A DNA stretch of 5,620 bases. Origin: M3007 sp033762055 (GTDB taxonomy: Bacteria > Bacteroidota > Bacteroidia > Chitinophagales > Saprospiraceae). The DNA lies in contig JANRLZ010000338.1 in the NCBI GenBank assembly GCA_033762055.1, forward strand, positions 1 to 5,620. The letters run 5' to 3'. Positions 5,561-5,620 of this stretch are shown here, in pieces (positions within the stretch are counted from its first letter, which is position 1; each line of letters begins with the position of its first letter). A model generated the notes under the pieces. The model did no database searches. It was given only the letters and a program-made list of their open reading frames with translations, and was not told where the DNA came from. Both the position numbers and the translations under genes were made by a program.

Positions 5561-5620
5561 CGGCCTACGGTAGACGGCGGACGGCCTATGGTAGACGGCG
5601 GACGGCCTACGGTAGACGGC
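5561..5620. repeat. Heptad spacer after core 3, cut by the window edge
   Basis: Eight heptads in regular three-unit order, with one TGGTAGA variant, plus the first four bases of a ninth. It is already longer than the first spacer, and the array clearly continues beyond the window. Confidence 0.75.

Larger units (their letters stand above)
5246..5620. repeat. REP/BIME-like array: three palindromic cores in CGGNNNA heptad spacers, continuing past the window
   Basis: From 6 bp after the peptidase stop codon to the window end the DNA consists of two interleaved repeats. A 60-bp core occurs three times (5261-5320, 5371-5430, 5502-5560). Between and around the cores stand heptads, mostly CGGCCTA, CGGTAGA and CGGCGGA in that order, making a 21-bp unit. 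Each core has two small palindromes, one preceded by GTAG and one by GGAG, the tetranucleotides found at the 5' foot of REP elements handled by RAYT transposases. No long conserved reading frame crosses the array: core spacings of 110 and 131 bp are not multiples of three, and one heptad frame has TAG. It is probably transcribed as the 3' UTR of the peptidase gene and would fold into stacked hairpins. Not CRISPR: the spacers are themselves repeats. Confidence 0.9.

Noticed and set aside
5246..5620. CRISPR array
   Set aside because: The intervening sequences are themselves repeats of a 7-bp unit, intervals are unequal, and no cas gene is present.

Overview
The window looks like a chromosomal segment from a member of the Bacteroidota, possibly a Saprospiria- or Chitinophagales-type lineage. 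Three things point there: start regions without Shine-Dalgarno sequences but with A-rich leaders, a DUF6580-type membrane protein beside a ferrochelatase whose internal cysteine-rich segment is typical of this phylum as I know it, and a secreted M1-type metallopeptidase of the kind common in these bacteria. The assignment rests on family resemblance and was not tested by a search.

Layout, left to right. At the left edge (1-117, minus strand) is the N-terminal part of an IS4-family, Tn5-like transposase running off the window; the frame carrying its DNA-binding motif has no start codon of its own and joins an ATG only across a run of eight A. Next is a short non-coding stretch (118-310) with a GGTTTA-rich inverted repeat. 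A multi-pass GT-C-type glycosyltransferase (311-1624, plus) follows. Its last 16 bases overlap the end of a convergent ferrochelatase gene, hemH (1609-2625, minus). Upstream of hemH on the same strand, 35 bp away, is a small DUF6580-type membrane protein (2661-3209, minus), probably in one transcript with hemH. A 182-bp divergent intergenic region holds weak promoter candidates for both sides and an AAC-repeat leader. The M1 peptidase gene (3392-5239, plus) reads rightwards from it.

Six bases after the peptidase stop codon begins the most interesting element, a repeat array that runs off the right edge (5246-5620). Three nearly identical 60-bp cores each hold two small perfect palindromes. 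The first is preceded by GTAG and the second by GGAG, the tetranucleotides that mark REP elements mobilised by RAYT (Y1/REP) transposases. The cores are separated by heptads of the form CGGNNNA, and the distance between cores changes by exactly three heptads (110 versus 131 bp). No transposase for them lies in the window. I read the array as a non-coding REP/BIME-like cluster forming stacked hairpins in the 3' untranslated region of the peptidase mRNA.

The genes do not form one pathway. hemH performs the last step of protoheme synthesis, the glycosyltransferase and peptidase belong to envelope and secreted functions, and the two window edges carry mobile or repetitive DNA.
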